From assembly GCA_039594205.1 (NCBI GenBank), contig JBCNNW010000007.1, positions 31,519-95,518 on the forward strand: 64,000 nt of DNA. The letters are read 5' to 3'. The notes beneath the pieces were generated by a model. It was not told the DNA's origin. It did no database searches and saw only the letters and a list, made by a program, of their open reading frames with translations. Origin of the DNA: Pseudescherichia sp039594205. Lineage in GTDB: Bacteria; Pseudomonadota; Gammaproteobacteria; Enterobacterales; Enterobacteriaceae. Position numbers and translations under genes: made by a program. Below, piece after piece: positions 61,108 to 64,000 of the stretch. How positions within the stretch are numbered: the first letter of the stretch is position 1; each line of letters opens with the position of its first letter.

Positions 61108-62141
61108 TCGATAACCACGCGCTCGCTGGAATCAGAGGCTTTAATCATACCGATTTTCCAGGCCTTTTCACCTTTCGCGTTCATCAGCTCAATCGCCTTA
61201 TCTGCATCCTGAGCAGAGAGCGCGATGACCATGCCAACGCCGCAGTTAAAGGTGCGGTACATCTCGTGCTGGCTGACGTTGCCCGCCTGCTGCAGCCAGC
61301 TAAAGACGGAAGGCCACTGCCAGCTGGATTCGTCAATCACCGCCTGGGTGTTGTCCGGCAGCACGCGCGGAATGTTCTCCCAGAAGCCGCCGCCGGTGAG
61401 GTGGGCGATAGCGTGAACGTCAACGTTGGCAATCAGCTCAAGAATGTTTTTCACGTAGATGCGGGTCGGGGCCAGGAGGTGATCCGCCAGCGATTTACCG
61501 TCGAGCTGGGTCGTTTCCGGATCGCAGCCGCTCACCTCAACGATTTTACGCACCAGCGAGTAGCCGTTAGAGTGCGGGCCGCTGGAGCCAAGGGCAATCA
61601 GCACGTCACCGTCAGTGACTTTGGAGCCGTCGATGATTTCCGATTTCTCAACCACGCCAACGCAGAAGCCTGCCACGTCATAATCTTCACCGTGGTACAT
61701 GCCCGGCATCTCAGCGGTTTCGCCGCCCACCAGCGCACAGCCGGACTGCAGGCAGCCTTCTGCGATGCCGCCGATCACGCTGGCAGCGGTGTCGACGTCC
61801 AGCTTGCCGGTGGCGTAGTAGTCGAGGAAGAAGAGCGGTTCAGCGCCCTGAACCACCAGATCGTTAACGCACATGGCCACCAGATCGATGCCGATAGCGT
61901 CATGACGCTTGAGATCCATCGCCAGGCGCAGCTTGGTGCCCACGCCGTCAGTACCGGAAACCAGCACCGGCTCACGATATTTTTGCGGCAGCGCGCACAG
62001 CGCACCGAAGCCACCCAGGCCACCCATCACTTCCGGGCGGCGGGTCTTCTTCACTACGCCTTTGATTCGGTCAACCAGTGCATTACCTGCGTCAATATCA
62101 ACACCGGCATCTTTGTAGCTGAGAGAGGTTTTATCGGTCAC
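61104..62141 (-). CDS. purM: phosphoribosylaminoimidazole synthetase
   Basis: PurM (345 residues) closes the imidazole ring of FGAM with ATP to give AIR. Conserved blocks are SGTDGVGTKLRLAM, the glycine-rich GGETAEMPGMYH and AHLTGGGFWENIPRVLP. GTG at 62141 is chosen as start because GGGG lies eight bases upstream and TDKTSLSYKDAGVD matches the known N-terminus; another GTG at 62156 is in frame. It heads purMN and is preceded by a PurR box. Confidence 0.97.
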   Translation of the reverse strand: MTDKTSLSYKDAGVDIDAGNALVDRIKGVVKKTRRPEVMGGLGGFGALCALPQKYREPVLVSGTDGVGTKLRLAMDLKRHDAIGIDLVAMCVNDLVVQGAEPLFFLDYYATGKLDVDTAASVIGGIAEGCLQSGCALVGGETAEMPGMYHGEDYDVAGFCVGVVEKSEIIDGSKVTDGDVLIALGSSGPHSNGYSLVRKIVEVSGCDPETTQLDGKSLADHLLAPTRIYVKNILELIANVDVHAIAHLTGGGFWENIPRVLPDNTQAVIDESSWQWPSVFSWLQQAGNVSQHEMYRTFNCGVGMVIALSAQDADKAIELMNAKGEKAWKIGMIKASDSSERVVIE

Positions 62142-62196
62142 TGCTTGGATCCCCACATGGCGATAGAAATAAAATTCGGCGCAATTCTAACAGTCA

Positions 62197-62212
62197 AGGC
62201 AAACGTTTGCGA
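62197..62212 (-). promoter_or_regulatory. PurR box upstream of purMN
   Basis: AGGCAAACGTTTGCGA contains the perfect core GCAAACGTTTGC of the PurR operator. It is 56 bases before the purM start, so PurR with hypoxanthine or guanine would repress purMN. Confidence 0.9.
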
Positions 62213-62367
62213 GTCCATTATTCATGGCCCTCTGAGATCGTTGCGATATACTGATTTTCAATCTGATTGATCGGGATCAACCCTCTACCTATAGCGCAAC
62301 GGAAAAAAAGCGGTATAATCCGGCGATTTTTTTTGTGGCTGCCAACTGTCTGGGGAAGGAGAAGAGT

Positions 62368-62994
62368 ATGAAGATCGTGGAAGTAAAACACCCACTCGTC
62401 AAACACAAGCTGGGACTGATGCGTGAGCATGACATCAGCACCAAACGCTTTCGTGAACTCGCCTCTGAAGTAGGCAGCCTGCTGACCTATGAAGCGACCG
62501 CCGATCTGGAAACCGAGAAGGTAACCATCGAAGGCTGGAACGGTCCGGTGGAAGTTGAGCAGATCAAAGGTAAAAAAATTACCGTGGTGCCGATCCTGCG
62601 TGCCGGTCTGGGCATGATGGAGGGCGTGCTGGAGCACGTCCCGAGCGCGCGCATCAGCGTGGTCGGTATCTACCGCGACGAGACCACCCTTGAGCCAGTC
62701 CCATACTTCCAGAAGCTGGTATCGAACATTGACGAGCGTATGGCGCTGGTGGTTGACCCGATGCTGGCGACCGGTGGCTCAATGATCGCTACCATCGACC
62801 TGCTGAAAAAAGCGGGCTGCACCAGCATTAAGGTGCTGGTGCTGGTTGCCGCCCCGGAAGGCGTGGCCGCGCTGGAGAAGGCGCATCCGGATATTGAACT
62901 CTATACCGCATCGGTCGATCAGGGACTTAACGAGCACGGGTATATTATTCCTGGTCTCGGCGATGCCGGCGACAAGATTTTTGGTACCAAGTAA
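62368..62994 (+). CDS. upp: uracil phosphoribosyltransferase
   Basis: Upp (208 residues, as in E. coli) joins uracil and PRPP to give UMP in pyrimidine salvage. The PRPP loop is VDPMLATGGSMIATIDLLK near 130-148, and the uracil site GYIIPGLGDAGDKIFGTK forms the C-terminus. ATG at 62368 follows GGAGAAGAG. It diverges from purM and is followed by the uracil permease gene. Confidence 0.98.
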   Translation: MKIVEVKHPLVKHKLGLMREHDISTKRFRELASEVGSLLTYEATADLETEKVTIEGWNGPVEVEQIKGKKITVVPILRAGLGMMEGVLEHVPSARISVVGIYRDETTLEPVPYFQKLVSNIDERMALVVDPMLATGGSMIATIDLLKKAGCTSIKVLVLVAAPEGVAALEKAHPDIELYTASVDQGLNEHGYIIPGLGDAGDKIFGTK

Positions 62995-63011
62995 TTGAAT
63001 AAATGAAAAAG

Positions 63012-63039
63012 AGCCGACTTTGATAGTCGGCTTTTTTTT
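63012..63039 (+). terminator. rho-independent terminator after upp
   Basis: AGCCGACT / AGTCGGCT with a 5-base loop is followed by eight T residues. It lies in the upp-uraA gap, so uraA gets only read-through or its own transcription. Confidence 0.92.
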
Positions 63040-63091
63040 GAATAAAAGACGCAGTTCGCCTTATACAAAACACAACTCAGAGGAAAACACT

Positions 63092-64000
63092 ATGACGCGC
63101 CGTGCTATCGGGGTGAGTGAAAGACCGCCGCTTTTACAGACGATCCCGCTTAGTTTGCAGCACCTGTTCGCCATGTTTGGCGCAACCGTGCTGGTGCCAA
63201 TCCTGTTTCACATTAACCCGGCTACCGTACTGCTGTTTAACGGCGTCGGCACGCTGCTCTATCTCTTTATCTGTAAAGGTAAAATTCCTGCCTATCTGGG
63301 TTCCAGCTTTGCGTTTATCTCTCCGGTGCTGCTCCTGCTGCCGCTCGGTTACGAGGTGGCGCTCGGCGGTTTTATTATGTGCGGCGTGCTGTTCTGCCTG
63401 GTGTCGTTTATCGTGAAAAAAGCGGGCACCGGCTGGCTGGACGTGATGTTCCCTCCCGCGGCGATGGGGGCAATCGTGGCCGTAATCGGCCTTGAGCTGG
63501 CGGGCGTGGCGGCCAACATGGCCGGCCTGCTGCCGGCGGAGGGGCAGTCTGCGGACAGCAAAACGGTGATCATCTCTCTGGTGACGCTGGGCGTAACCGT
63601 GTTTGGCTCGGTGCTGTTCCGCGGCTTCCTGGCGATTATCCCGATCCTGATCGGCGTGCTGGCGGGCTATGCGCTATCGTTCGCTATGGGCGTGGTGGAT
63701 ACCACCCCGATTGCCCAGGCGCACTGGTTTGCGCTGCCGACCTTCTACACCCCGCGCTTTGAGTGGTTCGCTATCTTCACCATTCTGCCTGCCGCGCTGG
63801 TGGTCATCGCCGAGCACGTCGGTCACCTGGTGGTGACGGCCAACATCGTTAAGCGCGACCTGATCCGCGACCCGGGCCTGCACCGCTCCATGTTTGCCAA
63901 CGGTTTCTCCACCATCATCTCCGGCTTCTTCGGCTCCACGCCGAACACCACCTACGGCGAGAACATCGGCGTGATGGCGATTACCCGCGTCTACAGCACA
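63092..64000 (+). CDS. uraA: uracil:proton symporter UraA, 5' part (continues beyond window)
   Basis: The first 303 codons of an NCS2-family permease are present. Typical parts are LQHLFAMFGATVLVP near residue 21, the half-helix region YLGSSFAFISP near residue 70, VVIAEHVGHL near residue 240 with the substrate glutamate, and NTTYGENIGVMAITRV near 290. AGAGG precedes the ATG. It takes up uracil for Upp. The 3' end is cut by the window edge. Confidence 0.97.
   Translation, partial: MTRRAIGVSERPPLLQTIPLSLQHLFAMFGATVLVPILFHINPATVLLFNGVGTLLYLFICKGKIPAYLGSSFAFISPVLLLLPLGYEVALGGFIMCGVLFCLVSFIVKKAGTGWLDVMFPPAAMGAIVAVIGLELAGVAANMAGLLPAEGQSADSKTVIISLVTLGVTVFGSVLFRGFLAIIPILIGVLAGYALSFAMGVVDTTPIAQAHWFALPTFYTPRFEWFAIFTILPAALVVIAEHVGHLVVTANIVKRDLIRDPGLHRSMFANGFSTIISGFFGSTPNTTYGENIGVMAITRVYST

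Noticed and set aside
1..64000. CRISPR arrays, tRNA or rRNA genes, intact insertion sequences
   Set aside because: No regularly spaced repeats, no cloverleaf with a CCA-type end and no transposase or long terminal inverted repeats were noticed.

Overview
The window is chromosomal DNA of an enterobacterium of the Escherichia/Enterobacter/Klebsiella group. Gene order from the tail of hcaT through csiE, suhB, trmJ, the isc operon, pepB, sseB, sseA, the alpha-2-macroglobulin gene, pbpC, ndk, rlmN, rodZ, ispG, hisS, yfgM, bamB, der, yfgJ, xseA, guaB, guaA, yfgG, pdeF, ppx, ppk, purN, purM, upp and uraA matches the E. coli backbone, and the products are close in length and sequence to the E. coli proteins. 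No tRNA, rRNA, CRISPR array, integrase or intact insertion sequence was seen. The genus cannot be fixed from the sequence alone.

Layout. 1-4.3 kb: end of hcaT, csiE, a metal-handling pair (DUF1007 protein plus NicO-type Ni/Co transporter) and suhB. 4.4-10.9 kb: trmJ and the complete iron-sulfur operon iscRSUA-hscBA-fdx-iscX, with two tandem IscR sites ahead of iscR and a branched RNA structure between iscR and iscS. 10.9-18 kb: pepB and sseB, then a minus-strand alpha-glucoside cluster (PTS EIICB, GH4 6-phospho-alpha-glucosidase, RpiR-type regulator) that encloses sseA. 18-25.3 kb: a periplasmic alpha-2-macroglobulin lipoprotein followed by penicillin-binding protein 1C. 25.4-34.5 kb: ndk, rlmN, rodZ, ispG, hisS, yfgM, bamB and der. 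34.8-39.6 kb: a POT peptide transporter, a 1 kb segment enclosed by perfect 53-bp direct repeats and carrying two small paralogous membrane-protein genes (the second frameshifted), an orphan periplasmic protein, yfgJ and an MFS transporter. 39.6-44.3 kb: xseA and guaBA.

The main accessory region lies between guaA and yfgG (44.3-53.9 kb). Its left part, 44.3-51.1 kb, is visibly AT-rich. It holds a DUF3289/DUF943 pair that looks like an effector and immunity protein, a lone 1225-residue membrane-associated P-loop NTPase of the YobI-like type, and an orphan CdiI-like immunity gene, with two long gene-poor stretches. The right part holds a GNAT acetyltransferase and a divergent MFS/LysR pair. This is the best place in the window to look for an undescribed conflict or defence function, although the sequence alone does not prove one.

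53.9-64 kb returns to backbone: yfgG, the c-di-GMP phosphodiesterase pdeF with an FNR-like site upstream, the polyphosphate pair ppk-ppx, purMN behind a PurR box, upp, and the start of uraA, which runs off the window.
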